Positions 19,333-28,344 of a DNA stretch of 64,000 nucleotides are shown here, piece after piece. The stretch is from Paenibacillus xylanivorans. Lineage in GTDB: Bacteria > Bacillota > Bacilli > Paenibacillales > Paenibacillaceae. Location: the NCBI RefSeq assembly GCF_001280595.1, contig NZ_LITU01000078.1, forward strand, positions 172,806-236,805. Direction: 5' to 3'. A program made the translations under genes and the position numbers. How positions within the stretch are numbered: position 1 is the stretch's first letter; the number at the start of each line of letters is the position of its first letter. Below the pieces are notes generated by a model, which searched no databases, was not told the DNA's origin, and saw only the letters and a list, made by a program, of their open reading frames with translations.

Positions 19333-20772
19333 ATGTTTTGGCTGGTCATTATATTGCTCGTATTTACTTTTCAGGCAGCCACTATTCTGTTGCTGGAATT
19401 CCGCAATCCGGCGAAAGCTGTGGCATGGCTTTTTATTTTATTCTGTGTACCCTTGATTGGCTTTGTCGTGTATTATTTTGTCGCCCAGGACTACAACAAA
19501 CGCAAGAAGGTACGTAAGGGCGGTTCGCGTATCTTTCGGGAAATACGGGAAACGATCTGGGAGCAGGCTCATATTGTTGAGCATGCTGATCAGATGTCGG
19601 GCAGTCGATACACCCACCAGCACCGTTTGTTCAACATGCTGTCACACCTGTCTGAGAGCCCAATTACAGGCTGCAACCGGAGTCAAGTACTTACGAATGG
19701 TGAAGAGACATTTGAAGCCATGTTGAGGGCAATGGAGCAGGCAAAGCACCATCTGCATGTTGAATTTTATATTTTTCGGGATGATGTCATCAGTACAAAA
19801 TTTCAGGACGTGATGATTCGCAAGGCGAAAGAAGGCGTCAAAGTGCGGTTGATTTGCGATGGACTCGGCAGTCACAAGATGAGTTGGAGCTTTATCCGCA
19901 AATTTCAGGATGCAGGAGTGGAGTTTCATTATTTTCTGCCACCGCTCATTGCAACGATTGACCGAAGGGTGAACTACCGGAATCACCGTAAAATTGTTGT
20001 GGTGGATGGAAGGATTGGATTTGTGGGTGGTATTAATATAGGAGATGATTATCTCGGACAATATCCGGAGGTTGGATTCTGGCGTGATACCCATGTACAG
20101 ATCGAGGGGGATGCCGTATATTTCCTGCAAAATACGTTCTTGAACGACTGGAAGCTCGCTTCCGGCGAGCAGATTACTGAGCCTCAACTGACAGAACTGT
20201 TCCCGCCACATATTTGCAGCGGGAATGAGCGGATTCAGATTCTGGCCAGTGGACCGGATCAGGACTGGGATGCCATTCAGGAAATGTGCTTTGGGGCGAT
20301 TTCTGTGGCATGCGAACGCATATACATCACAACACCCTATTTCATTCCCGATCCCGCATTGTACGAAGCGATCAAGACGGCTGCAGTCAGTGGGGTGGAT
20401 GTGAAAATCATCATTCCGTATCAATCGGATTCCCGGCTTGTGCATCTGGCTTCTATGTCCTATGTGGAAGAATTGTTGCGTGCGGGAGTGAAGTTTTATC
20501 AATATCGCAAAGGTTTTGTGCATGCCAAGGTCTTGATTGTGGATGATTTGCTTGCGACGGTAGGCACAGCCAATATGGATATGCGCAGTTTTTTCTGCAA
20601 TTTCGAGTTGACTGCCGTATTGTTCGAGATGTCATCTATGGAGAGACTGACCGAAGACTTTGAACGTGATCTGGACCAATGCAGTCAGATTGAGGTGAAG
20701 GTGTTTCAGCAGCGTTCACGGTGGCAAAAAGGGGCAGAAATGCTTTCTCGCATGCTTTCTCCGCTGCTTTAG
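19333..20772 (+). CDS. cls: Cardiolipin synthase
   Basis: A 479-residue membrane enzyme that joins two phosphatidylglycerols into cardiolipin. Two N-terminal helices are followed by two phospholipase-D HKD motifs: NHRKIVVVDGRIGFVGG around residue 220 and HAKVLIVDDLLATVGTANMD around residue 400. Length matches the family. ATG 19333 has the strong site AGGAGGAA. It is followed by an intrinsic terminator and so is a single-gene unit. Confidence 0.95.
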   Translation: MFWLVIILLVFTFQAATILLLEFRNPAKAVAWLFILFCVPLIGFVVYYFVAQDYNKRKKVRKGGSRIFREIRETIWEQAHIVEHADQMSGSRYTHQHRLFNMLSHLSESPITGCNRSQVLTNGEETFEAMLRAMEQAKHHLHVEFYIFRDDVISTKFQDVMIRKAKEGVKVRLICDGLGSHKMSWSFIRKFQDAGVEFHYFLPPLIATIDRRVNYRNHRKIVVVDGRIGFVGGINIGDDYLGQYPEVGFWRDTHVQIEGDAVYFLQNTFLNDWKLASGEQITEPQLTELFPPHICSGNERIQILASGPDQDWDAIQEMCFGAISVACERIYITTPYFIPDPALYEAIKTAAVSGVDVKIIIPYQSDSRLVHLASMSYVEELLRAGVKFYQYRKGFVHAKVLIVDDLLATVGTANMDMRSFFCNFELTAVLFEMSSMERLTEDFERDLDQCSQIEVKVFQQRSRWQKGAEMLSRMLSPLL

Positions 20773-20794
20773 CCGTTATAGGGCGGATTTATCA

Positions 20795-20830
20795 AGATAA
20801 GTTCACTTTTTGTGAATTTATCTTCTTTTT
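20795..20830 (+). terminator. Intrinsic terminator
   Basis: A stem of about 12 bp (AGATAAGTTCAC with GTGAATTTATCT, one bulge) is followed by TTCTTTTT, 22 bp after the cls stop. Confidence 0.8.
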
Positions 20831-20840
20831 GCTAACTATT

Positions 20841-20940
20841 TTGCTCAAATTTGATCTTTTATGATATAATGTTTATATAAATTATGTCTTGGCGAAGGAG
20901 GGGAGTCTGCGGGAAAACAGGCTCCCTTTTGCTCTCTTTT
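20841..20940 (+). promoter_or_regulatory. Promoter with early terminator/attenuator in the yitT leader
   Basis: TTGCTC (20841-20846) and a perfect TATAAT (20865-20870) are 18 bp apart. Only about 30 bp into the transcript there is a 9-bp G+C-rich stem (20901-20909 with 20918-20926) followed by a T-rich tract. The gene starts 180 bp further on. The arrangement looks like an attenuator or a short leader RNA; no riboswitch class is recognised. Confidence 0.45.
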
Positions 20941-21119
20941 GGAAGTGTCAACCGGAATTAAGACAACCTTGAATACATTTCATATAGCCTTTAGGTGCTT
21001 TTATAACGGGGTGCATAGAGCTTTGGAACGGTGTTGTTCCTCTGTATGCAGGGTTCCTCTTAGGTACTTAAATGATTTATGAAATGGATTCACATATTGA
21101 TCAAAACGGGGGGGATACC

Positions 21120-22028
21120 ATGTCCAATGTATCGGTTAAAGAACTAACATCCAAGCCGGACCGCAATGTTAAGAGCTCGGTGTTTTCATTGAAGCTTCTG
21201 CAGCGCATTGTGATGATTCTGGTCGGTGCTGCACTGATGGCTGTGTCACTCGAAGTATTTCTCGTGCCAAATGGCGTTATTGATGGGGGAATAACAGGGA
21301 TCTCGATTATGGTGTCAGAGCTTACACATCTGCCACTCGGAATTTTCCTAACCTTGCTTAACTTGCCTTTCCTGATTCTGGGGTATAAACAAATTGGTAA
21401 AACGTTTGCGTTATCTACACTGCTCGGGATCGTTGTGATGTCCATTGGAACGTCATTGTTACACCATGTTCCTGCACTGACGCCAGGTGAACCACTGCTT
21501 GGAGCGGTATTTGGCGGATTGATCTTGGGTGTTGGTGTTGGTCTCGTCATTCGTTCTGGCGGTTCACTGGATGGTACGGAGATTGTTGCTATTCTGCTTA
21601 GCGAGAAGTCACCATTGTCCGTAGGTCAGATCGTACTGTTCATTAACGTATTTATTTTTGCTGGTGCAGGTTTTGTATTTGGCTGGCCAAACGCCCTGTA
21701 TTCCATGATTGCTTATTATATTGCAATGAAGATGATTGATATTGTGAATGAAGGATTGGATCAATCCAAATCGGTATGGATTATTAGCGAGAAGTATCGT
21801 GATATTGGGTCAGCCTTGACCGACCGTCTTGGCCGTGGTGTCACTTTCCTGGATGGAGAGGGCGGCTTCAGCGGAGACGAGAAGAAAATTATCTTTGTCG
21901 TTATTACCCGTTTGGAAGAAGCTAAGTTGAAGTCCATTGTTGAAGATTGGGACCCACATGCCTTTGTGGCGATTGGTAACATCCACGATGTGAAGGGCGG
22001 ACGTTTCAAGAAAAAAGGTATACATTAG
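21120..22028 (+). CDS. YitT family membrane protein (DUF2179 domain)
   Basis: A 302-residue protein with about five to six membrane helices (residues 20-190) of the YitT/DUF161 family and a C-terminal DUF2179 cytoplasmic domain (about 215-295). Typical stretches are SLEVFLVPNGVIDGGITGISIM and RSGGSLDGTEIVAILLSEK. Function of the family is unknown. ATG 21120 follows a run of seven G; the longer frame from 21072 is rejected for lack of a site. A leader with a possible attenuator lies upstream. It ends at a bidirectional terminator shared with the convergent ligD polymerase gene. Confidence 0.88.
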   Translation: MSNVSVKELTSKPDRNVKSSVFSLKLLQRIVMILVGAALMAVSLEVFLVPNGVIDGGITGISIMVSELTHLPLGIFLTLLNLPFLILGYKQIGKTFALSTLLGIVVMSIGTSLLHHVPALTPGEPLLGAVFGGLILGVGVGLVIRSGGSLDGTEIVAILLSEKSPLSVGQIVLFINVFIFAGAGFVFGWPNALYSMIAYYIAMKMIDIVNEGLDQSKSVWIISEKYRDIGSALTDRLGRGVTFLDGEGGFSGDEKKIIFVVITRLEEAKLKSIVEDWDPHAFVAIGNIHDVKGGRFKKKGIH

Positions 22029-22051
22029 CGAATCTCATCGCGCGTAAACGA

Positions 22052-22095
22052 AAAAATAGCCGGTACCCTTGGTTTGAGGGTACCGGCTATTTTTG
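22052..22095. terminator. Bidirectional intrinsic terminator
   Basis: A 16-bp stem (AAATAGCCGGTACCCT with its complement) with A-run before and T-run after serves the convergent yitT-like and ligD polymerase genes; the right arm overlaps the 3' end of the latter. Confidence 0.9.
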
Positions 22096-22977
22096 TTTTA
22101 AATGCTGGATAATCAGTTCAACAGGTTGGGGTTCAACAGCTGCGATCAGATCCCCGGTCTGTATCAGGCGTTCCACGATGTTCATCAAGTGGTAATCCTT
22201 AATCGATACGTTGTTCCGAACCTCATCCCATGTGAGCGGAGTAGACACCGTACCGCCTGGTTTGGCGCGGGGAGTGTAGGGAGCTGCGAGCGTTTTGCCA
22301 CCGTAATGCTGAAGGTAATCAAAATAAATACGGTCCCCCCGGTCTTTTTTTAGTCGTTCCAGTGTAAATAGATTCGGATGTTTTTGAGTCACGTATTTGC
22401 CTACAAAATAACCGATGTCCCTTAATTCATCGAAGGTTACACCTTGGCGGATCGGAACAATAATCTGGATACCTGTGGCACCGGAGGTTTTCGGTACCGA
22501 TCTCAGACCCAGCGAGGTCAGCGTTTCCCCCACGATCAGGGCTGCCTGCATGATGCGAGGCTCTTCTTCCTGTGAAGGATCGAGATCAATCATCCACTCG
22601 CAAGGCAGGTGGCTGCCTATGGCATGCAAGGAAGGATGAAACTCCAGCGCGGCCAAATTGCCAAGCCATAGCAGATCAAGCAGGTCGTTCATCACCACAT
22701 ATCGTATCCCGTCATGCATCTCCGTTCGTACAAATTCGGGAACGGGCTCTGGTGCATTTTTCTGATAAAAAAACTCACCGCCTGCACCATGTGGATAACG
22801 TATCGTGGTGAGCAGTCGATTTCGGGTGTAAGTAAGTAGATAGGGAGCCAGTGCAGCCAACTTTTGTAAATAGATGGCCTTGGTTACACCTGCTTCCGGC
22901 CATAACAGCTTGTCCGGATTGGTCACGGTAAGTTCCATTCCATTAATGGTTATGGTGCCTTTTATCGTGCGGGCCAT
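22087..22977 (-). CDS. ligD: LigD-type DNA polymerase/primase domain protein (NHEJ)
   Basis: A 296-residue stand-alone LigD polymerase (archaeo-eukaryotic primase fold). It fills in or extends ends during non-homologous end joining with Ku. Visible are the N-terminal NPDKLLWPEAGVTKA, the catalytic DLDP in WMIDLDPSQE, and KTSGATGIQIIVPI, where the usual SGxxGxH is replaced by GIQ. The ATG at 22977 follows AGGAGGTG. It is downstream of the ligase gene on the same strand (81-bp gap), so polymerase and ligase are separate proteins rather than one LigD polypeptide. Confidence 0.9.
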   Translation of the reverse strand: MARTIKGTITINGMELTVTNPDKLLWPEAGVTKAIYLQKLAALAPYLLTYTRNRLLTTIRYPHGAGGEFFYQKNAPEPVPEFVRTEMHDGIRYVVMNDLLDLLWLGNLAALEFHPSLHAIGSHLPCEWMIDLDPSQEEEPRIMQAALIVGETLTSLGLRSVPKTSGATGIQIIVPIRQGVTFDELRDIGYFVGKYVTQKHPNLFTLERLKKDRGDRIYFDYLQHYGGKTLAAPYTPRAKPGGTVSTPLTWDEVRNNVSIKDYHLMNIVERLIQTGDLIAAVEPQPVELIIQHLKQK

Positions 22978-23058
22978 GAAGAACACCTCCTGTGGTGAAC
23001 AAGTATGATTTATAAATGGAAAGCCCTCTTACTATCTCAGGCGGATGGAAAAAGTGGT

Positions 23059-24024
23059 CTATTGTTCAGGAACAAGATGACTGATCTGGCTGATCTGACA
23101 CTCCTCATGTGTTACTGAAGCAAAAGTCTGGATACTGGGATGGCGTAGTGTTCGATGATGGGTAAGTTCCATGAATTGCACTTTGACACCGATCTGTGGT
23201 TCGATCCATGTCGTCTCCGCGCTTCTCTCGGGTACATTATAAAACGGTCTGTCCTGGCGAATGAGAGACTGTACTTCCTCGGTTAGTTCACGCCAGGAGT
23301 CCGAGTTCAGTTTACCAGTGCCGACATGACCAATATAGACAAAGTTAGGCCCATCGTATACACCGACTGCGATTGCATTGACGATACCGCTGCGGTAGGT
23401 GACCCCGCCAATCATCGCATATAGATCGTGGAAAATTTTGACCTTCTGCCAGCGTTGATCCTTACCGTTGATTCCATAGGTACTGGAAAGGTCTTTACAT
23501 ACAATTCCCTCCATCTGGTGCTGTCTCATCACAGTGAGCAGGGCGTCTGGATCTGGCGTGTTGGTCACCTCCTGAACATGGGGAGCAGCATTCAGAACTT
23601 GATGCAGCAAACGTTGGCGTTCTGCAAGAGGCTGATCTGTGACCCATACCCCATCGCAGAAAAGAATATCAAATACCATATAAGTCACCGGAATCTGGTT
23701 TACAGCTTGGGCAATGCCATCCGGTCTGCTCATGCGATCTCGCCGCAGCACGTGATAGAAGGACGGTTTTCCCGTATCCGGGTCAAGGGCAATAATCTCT
23801 CCATCCAAAATATAAGAAGGGACGGAGCACAGATTGCGTGGCTGGACCAACTCAGGATATTGTGCAGTTCGGTTGTGTAATCTGCGATTAATCAACTGAA
23901 TTCCCTGTCCGTCCTCGTAAGCAAGCATGCGGACCCCATCCCATTTGATTTGGGCAATCCAGTTTGGCCCGATAGGAATCACATCTCGGGAAATAGGTTC
24001 AAAAGGAACCAGGGGATTGAACAT
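23059..24024 (-). CDS. ATP-dependent DNA ligase (LigD ligase module)
   Basis: A 321-residue ATP-dependent ligase that seals breaks in bacterial NHEJ. The adenylation motif is QIKWDGVRM with the catalytic lysine at about residue 29. Further motifs are LDGEIIALD, VFDILF and KDLSSTYGINGKDQRWQKVK, then an OB-fold to the C-terminus. ATG 24024 is preceded by AAGGAG. It is the upstream partner of the polymerase gene; Ku is encoded 2.5 kb away on the same strand. No nuclease (3'-phosphoesterase) module is seen. Confidence 0.9.
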   Translation of the reverse strand: MFNPLVPFEPISRDVIPIGPNWIAQIKWDGVRMLAYEDGQGIQLINRRLHNRTAQYPELVQPRNLCSVPSYILDGEIIALDPDTGKPSFYHVLRRDRMSRPDGIAQAVNQIPVTYMVFDILFCDGVWVTDQPLAERQRLLHQVLNAAPHVQEVTNTPDPDALLTVMRQHQMEGIVCKDLSSTYGINGKDQRWQKVKIFHDLYAMIGGVTYRSGIVNAIAVGVYDGPNFVYIGHVGTGKLNSDSWRELTEEVQSLIRQDRPFYNVPERSAETTWIEPQIGVKVQFMELTHHRTLRHPSIQTFASVTHEECQISQISHLVPEQ

Positions 24025-24083
24025 GTATTGAAAACTCCTTTCCTCTATCAAATGTGTATGGAGGTTGATCCCCTAGTGCAAGT

Positions 24084-25181
24084 TTAACCCTTCCGCAGTC
24101 GTGTCTTTAGTTTATGTACCATAATGAGCAGCAAAGGAATCCCGATGCCACAGGTCAGGTCCCAATCAATCCAATACGGAATAACAACTTTGAGATAGAA
24201 ATTTTCGTTGGGAGCTAGAACAATGGACATGGCCAGAATCAACATGGCACAAGGAAAAATGAGTGGACGATAGCTGGACAATTTGAAGAGATGGGTGATT
24301 CCGAGTACAAAGCTATAGAAGAACAGAATGCTTTTGAAAAAGACGGCAATAATCCAGACGGAAGCCATAAATGCCTCAATGCGCTGCAAAAAGTTGCCTA
24401 TATTGATCTTCAGCGACAGATTAAATGCTGCGAACCAATGGTGCTGCGTCATAAATGGACCCATGACCAGCAGACAGATGGTTAGCGTTAGGGTAAGCAT
24501 CAATCCTCCTATGATGGCTGCCAGAAGGATATCCTTTTCCCAATGTGCTTCCTTTTTGGCATAAGGAAAGAGCATAAGAAAGATGCACAATTCACAATAA
24601 GGATAGGTAAGCACAGCGACAAAGCCTTTAAAGGGATTTAGAAAGCCTTCCGCGAGAACGGGCTTGATGTTGTCCAGATGTGAATGTGGGAACAGACAGA
24701 CAGTCAGAATGAGCAGGAACAGCACGATCAGGGGAAGAAATATCTCGGCACTCCTGCCGATAGGTTCCAGACCAGAAAGGAGTCCCAAAGCAAGGGTAGA
24801 AACAAAGAGCAAATTCACAATTAGGAGCGGGGATTCAGGCAGGATCTGTGTCGTCATGAAGTCCCCAATTTCTCTTATGAACGCGGAGGTACCCATTAGA
24901 AAATAGAATAGATAAAAACAGCTGATCAAAGCCCCGATCCAGGGCCCAAGAGTATGCAGTGCATGTTGAATCAGATTCATTCGGGGCTGCAGTTTGTATA
25001 CAACGAGCATGATGGACAAGACCCCGGCTCCTCCAGCAACGCCCAATAATGCGGACAACCATGCATCCTGATGCGCATACGATGTGATCATCGAGGGGAA
25101 GACGATAATCTGTTCACCAATCGTGCATAAGAACATCAGGGAGCCCAGTTGTCTTACAGTTAAATGCCCCTTTTCAATCAT
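24084..25181 (-). CDS. Spore germination permease, GerB family
   Basis: A 365-residue integral membrane protein with ten or so helices and the GerAB/APC-superfamily pattern (start LTVRQLGSLMFLCTIGEQIIVFPS; later VLAEGFLNPFKG and LTYPYCELCIFLMLFPY). GerB subunits bind or transport germinants in the spore inner membrane, usually together with GerA and GerC. Neither partner is encoded nearby, so this is an orphan GerB. ATG 25181 follows AAGGAGA. It sits just upstream of the NHEJ ligase gene on the same strand. Confidence 0.87.
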   Translation of the reverse strand: MIEKGHLTVRQLGSLMFLCTIGEQIIVFPSMITSYAHQDAWLSALLGVAGGAGVLSIMLVVYKLQPRMNLIQHALHTLGPWIGALISCFYLFYFLMGTSAFIREIGDFMTTQILPESPLLIVNLLFVSTLALGLLSGLEPIGRSAEIFLPLIVLFLLILTVCLFPHSHLDNIKPVLAEGFLNPFKGFVAVLTYPYCELCIFLMLFPYAKKEAHWEKDILLAAIIGGLMLTLTLTICLLVMGPFMTQHHWFAAFNLSLKINIGNFLQRIEAFMASVWIIAVFFKSILFFYSFVLGITHLFKLSSYRPLIFPCAMLILAMSIVLAPNENFYLKVVIPYWIDWDLTCGIGIPLLLIMVHKLKTRLRKG

Positions 25182-25291
25182 GTGGGTTCTCCTTCGCATG
25201 TCGATCTAGATATTTGGTTAGGATGCACCAATTACACCAATTTTATTAGGAAATGGATAAAGGCATATATCAACATAAAAAAGGTGGGCAA

Positions 25292-25348
25292 AAAAGCCCG
25301 GACAACTAATTTCCCCAGATGAAGAGAGGAAATTTGTGTTCGGGCTAG
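25292..25348 (-). terminator. Intrinsic terminator of the VOC gene
   Basis: On the minus strand the arms (25341-25346 region and 25295-25300, extended by AAATTTCC pairing) are followed by TTTTTT, directly after the dioxygenase-like gene. Confidence 0.75.
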
Positions 25349-25391
25349 TTAGAGTACTCTACGCACAGCATTCACGTCACGGATTCCCGTG

Positions 25392-26261
25392 TCAGCTCGT
25401 AGTGGTCAAGCGAATGCGAATATTCTGTGGATCTACAGTAAACCAGTCTTTACCTTGCTGTTCAATAGAAGTATTCGATTGACGCAGTTGTTCTACGGCT
25501 TGTTCCAATTGTTCTTTTCCGTCATAAATGATGGTGAAGTAGTCAATTCCCGTCGCATTGTCCGGATTTACAGGTGCACCTGCACCAGCCCAAATGTTTA
25601 GCCGGATGTGATGGTGATAACCGCCTGCGGACACAAACAGGGCGGACATGTTGGCGAAGTTACCAACGATATCAAAACCAAGCACTCCCGTATAGAAACG
25701 ACGTGACTCTTCCAGACTGCGTACATGGAAATGAACATGACCAATGACTGTTCCGGCAGGCAGACCTTGCCATGGCTCGTTTGCGGCCAGAGCGAACAGG
25801 CTATCTACATCAATGGGATCACTTGACATAATGTAGTTATTGTCTGCATCCCGTTTCCAGGTGTCCCGGGCACGATCTGCATAGATTTCGATACCGTTCT
25901 GATCCGGGTCGGAAATGTAGAATGCTTCACTGACCAGATGATCACCCTGACCAATTTCGATGCCGGATTCAGCCAGATTACGGAGGGCAAGGCCCAGTGA
26001 TTTGCGGTCAGGCAGCAGGATGGCGAAGTGATATAGGCCTGAAGTGGAGCGAACAGGCATCGTCACTGCATCGGTTAACTTCTCAAGGCGCAGAAGGGAC
26101 TGCTTTCCATCGGCTGTCAATGTAGCGATTTTTTCACTGCGTTCAAGCAGTTTCAGCCCGACAACCTCGGTGTAAAATTGAATGGATCGTTCCAAATTGC
26201 TGATTCGCAGACTTACTTCACCCAGATGGGTTGTAGCAGGAATTTGATAAGTAGTAGTCAT
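25392..26261 (-). CDS. VOC family protein, catechol 2,3-dioxygenase-like (CatE type)
   Basis: A 289-residue protein of two vicinal-oxygen-chelate units. The N-terminal unit begins HLGEVSLRISNLERSIQFYTEVVGL, with metal ligands suggested by H13, H78 in LYHFAILLP and E127 in GIEIYADR. The second unit begins GHVHFHVRSLEESRRFYTGVLGFD. The size and two-module layout match CatE-type extradiol dioxygenases of Bacillales. Substrate is unknown. It has a strong ribosome site (GGAGGAA) and its own terminator. Confidence 0.87.
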   Translation of the reverse strand: MTTTYQIPATTHLGEVSLRISNLERSIQFYTEVVGLKLLERSEKIATLTADGKQSLLRLEKLTDAVTMPVRSTSGLYHFAILLPDRKSLGLALRNLAESGIEIGQGDHLVSEAFYISDPDQNGIEIYADRARDTWKRDADNNYIMSSDPIDVDSLFALAANEPWQGLPAGTVIGHVHFHVRSLEESRRFYTGVLGFDIVGNFANMSALFVSAGGYHHHIRLNIWAGAGAPVNPDNATGIDYFTIIYDGKEQLEQAVEQLRQSNTSIEQQGKDWFTVDPQNIRIRLTTTS

Positions 26262-26563
26262 AATGAGTTCCTCCTGAAAACAAGTTTAGTTGGATTGTTT
26301 AGATTCTGTCCTAGGCAATGTAATAGAGCTATTGTAATGTCTTGCTCATGTTGATATGAGGCTCAACTGTACATTCATAAATAAGTTACTTTTCATAAGT
26401 TAATATAAAATATAAATCAACTTTCGTCAATTGTATTTTCGGTTTTGGTGTGATCATTTTGGTGTGAGTATTACTGCAATGATGGACTAAAAAAAATCCG
26501 GCTTCAGGGCCGGATCTCCAATGTTGATGTTGAGGCAAAGCGAAACTCTTTGCTGCTTGCCGC
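26262..26563. other. Intergenic region between VOC and Ku genes
   Basis: Non-coding, AT-rich. It contains the terminator of the Ku gene on the minus strand (ATCCGGCCCTGAAGCCGGAT stem at 26497-26516, then a T-run reading leftwards to 26489). A 92-codon minus-strand frame here overlaps the 3' end of Ku and is not supported. Confidence 0.7.
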
Positions 26564-27475
26564 TTACGCCTTGGGCTTAGACGCAGCCTTCTTTCTTTTG
26601 GTAGGAGCAGGAGTCTCTGTTTCTCCCCCAGCTGTCGCTTGTACCGAAGTTTTCTTGGGAGCACGTTTCTTGGGTTTGGCTGTGGTGGTTCCGGGATCGG
26701 TTGGAATGGGCTTCACAGCTTCTATACTTGCTTGCAGTGCTGCCATTAAATCCATGACATTGGCTTCCGGTTTGGCTGGAGCGATCTTGATTTCTTCACC
26801 TGCAACTTTGTGATTGATCAGATCCAGCAGTTTGGCACGGTAGTCGTCTGTATATTTACCGGGTTCAAAAGGAGTAGATAATTGATCAATCAGCAGTTTT
26901 GCCATCGTCAATTCCTTCTCGTTTACGTTCAGAACCTCGGGCAGGTTGGGAACCTGAGAGACGGGACGGATCTCGTCCGGATAGAAAATGGTTTCCATGG
27001 AGAGGCAATCGTCCAGTACACGGATCGCAGCCAAACTGCTTTTGGAACGAATGGATATTTTGGCGATGCCAATCTTGCCTGTATCGCGCATGGCAGTCAT
27101 TAACAGCTGATATGCATTTCCACCGGCTTGATCGGGGGAGAGGTAATACGTTTTTTGAAAATAAATCGGATCAATCTCTGTTAAATCCACAAAATCCAGA
27201 ATGGTAATGGTTTTGCTGCTGGAATCATTTAACGCCTCAAGTTCGTCCTTCTCGAACAAGACGAATTTGCCTTTCTCATACTCATATCCTTTGGTGATCT
27301 CTTCCCATTGAACCTCAACTTCGCAGGAAGGACATTTACGTACATAAGCAAGTGGGCTGCCGCAGACTTTGTGAATATAACGCATGGAGATGTCTTTGTC
27401 TTCGGTAGCCGAAAACATTTTGACAGGAACATGAACCAGACCAAAGCTAATGGCACCTTTCCAGACCGTATGCAT
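26564..27475 (-). CDS. ku: Non-homologous end joining protein Ku
   Basis: A 303-residue bacterial Ku, which forms a homodimeric ring on DNA ends and recruits LigD. The N-terminal HTVWKGAISFGLVHVPVKMF is diagnostic; YIHKVCGSPLAYVRKCPSCEVEV and the core LIDQLSTPFEPGKYTDDYR follow. The C-terminal tail (from about 255) is rich in K, A, T and P, like the DNA-binding extension of other Bacillota Ku proteins. ATG 27475 with GGAG upstream. The ligase and polymerase partners are encoded 2.5-5 kb downstream on the same strand; in B. subtilis such genes are expressed in the forespore. Confidence 0.96.
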   Translation of the reverse strand: MHTVWKGAISFGLVHVPVKMFSATEDKDISMRYIHKVCGSPLAYVRKCPSCEVEVQWEEITKGYEYEKGKFVLFEKDELEALNDSSSKTITILDFVDLTEIDPIYFQKTYYLSPDQAGGNAYQLLMTAMRDTGKIGIAKISIRSKSSLAAIRVLDDCLSMETIFYPDEIRPVSQVPNLPEVLNVNEKELTMAKLLIDQLSTPFEPGKYTDDYRAKLLDLINHKVAGEEIKIAPAKPEANVMDLMAALQASIEAVKPIPTDPGTTTAKPKKRAPKKTSVQATAGGETETPAPTKRKKAASKPKA

Positions 27476-27672
27476 AAACGGCTCCTTTCCGAGAACATTT
27501 TATGAATAGTATGGGCATTTCACGGGCGGGATAACCGTATTTCCTCGGAAGCGGTATGCTTCACAAAGAGTGGGGGATGATAACAGAAACATCCTTAAGA
27601 TCTGCGATGTAAAACGCTGGTTTTGAAAGAGGATGATGTTAGTTATCAACTATCACGTCAGGAGGTACTCCT

Positions 27673-27969
27673 ATGAAGAACAAACGAGACGAAGCTGAAG
27701 CTCATGCCCATACGTTCTCTCCGTATCCTCGTGCCAAGTCGGAAGGGTCTGAAGGTTTTCATACACCTGCAACAGCGGTTAACTGGGAGGCTGTCACATC
27801 AGAAGAGCTGCCGCTTGACAGGGAGTCTTTCATGCTGGACATTGACCGGATGGTGAATGAGGGTCTGGGCGGTGGACAAGTCACGGAAGATAACGGTTAT
27901 ATCGGTGAAAGTACGACAGATAGCATGGTGCGGGAATCGCATGATGATCCGGAAGGGGAGTATGAATAA
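27673..27969 (+). CDS. Small acidic hypothetical protein
   Basis: A 98-residue hydrophilic, acidic protein from an ATG with a strong site (CAGGAGGT). The C-terminal half (LPLDRESFMLDIDRMVNEGLGGGQVT) is the most structured part; the ends look disordered. No known domain recognised. Its stop overlaps the start of a spore protein gene by one base, so it may be a sporulation-linked protein made in the forespore. That role is an inference from context only. Confidence 0.7.
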   Translation: MKNKRDEAEAHAHTFSPYPRAKSEGSEGFHTPATAVNWEAVTSEELPLDRESFMLDIDRMVNEGLGGGQVTEDNGYIGESTTDSMVRESHDDPEGEYE

Positions 27970-28148
27970 TGTTGGATGTGAAACGCGCGAAAGCCATTTA
28001 TGATTCCAAAGATACGATTGCAGTTACATTGGAAGGAGATCCGGTCTGGATCGAAAATGTGGATGAAGCCAATGGCATGGCAACGGTGCAGGTAGGCAGC
28101 AGACCGGGGAATACCCAGACTGTGCGTGTAGATCGTTTGGAAGAATAG
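27969..28148 (+). CDS. sspH: Small acid-soluble spore protein, H type
   Basis: A 59-residue protein beginning MLDVKRAKAIYDSKDTIAV, with VWIENVDEANGMATVQVGS in the middle, matching the SspH family of minor spore-core proteins in length and pattern. It is made in the developing forespore and lost on germination in B. subtilis. The ATG overlaps the previous stop (TAATG), so the pair is likely translationally coupled. It supports the view that the host forms endospores. Confidence 0.85.
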   Translation: MLDVKRAKAIYDSKDTIAVTLEGDPVWIENVDEANGMATVQVGSRPGNTQTVRVDRLEE

Positions 28149-28344
28149 AAGGCGAAAGGACATGCTGTGGGATGTCCAAGAAAGGCCGGTGCCGTCAGGG
28201 GCCGGTTTATTTGTCATTCGTGTGAATGTTGGCTTGGCTTCTGACCTTCTTCTGTTCCTTCGATGTTGCGGGGGAAGAATGGGACCGATATAATAAGGTT
28301 CAAAGTGAACTCAGGCGGCTGGACCGCCAAAGGTGGGGCGTATA

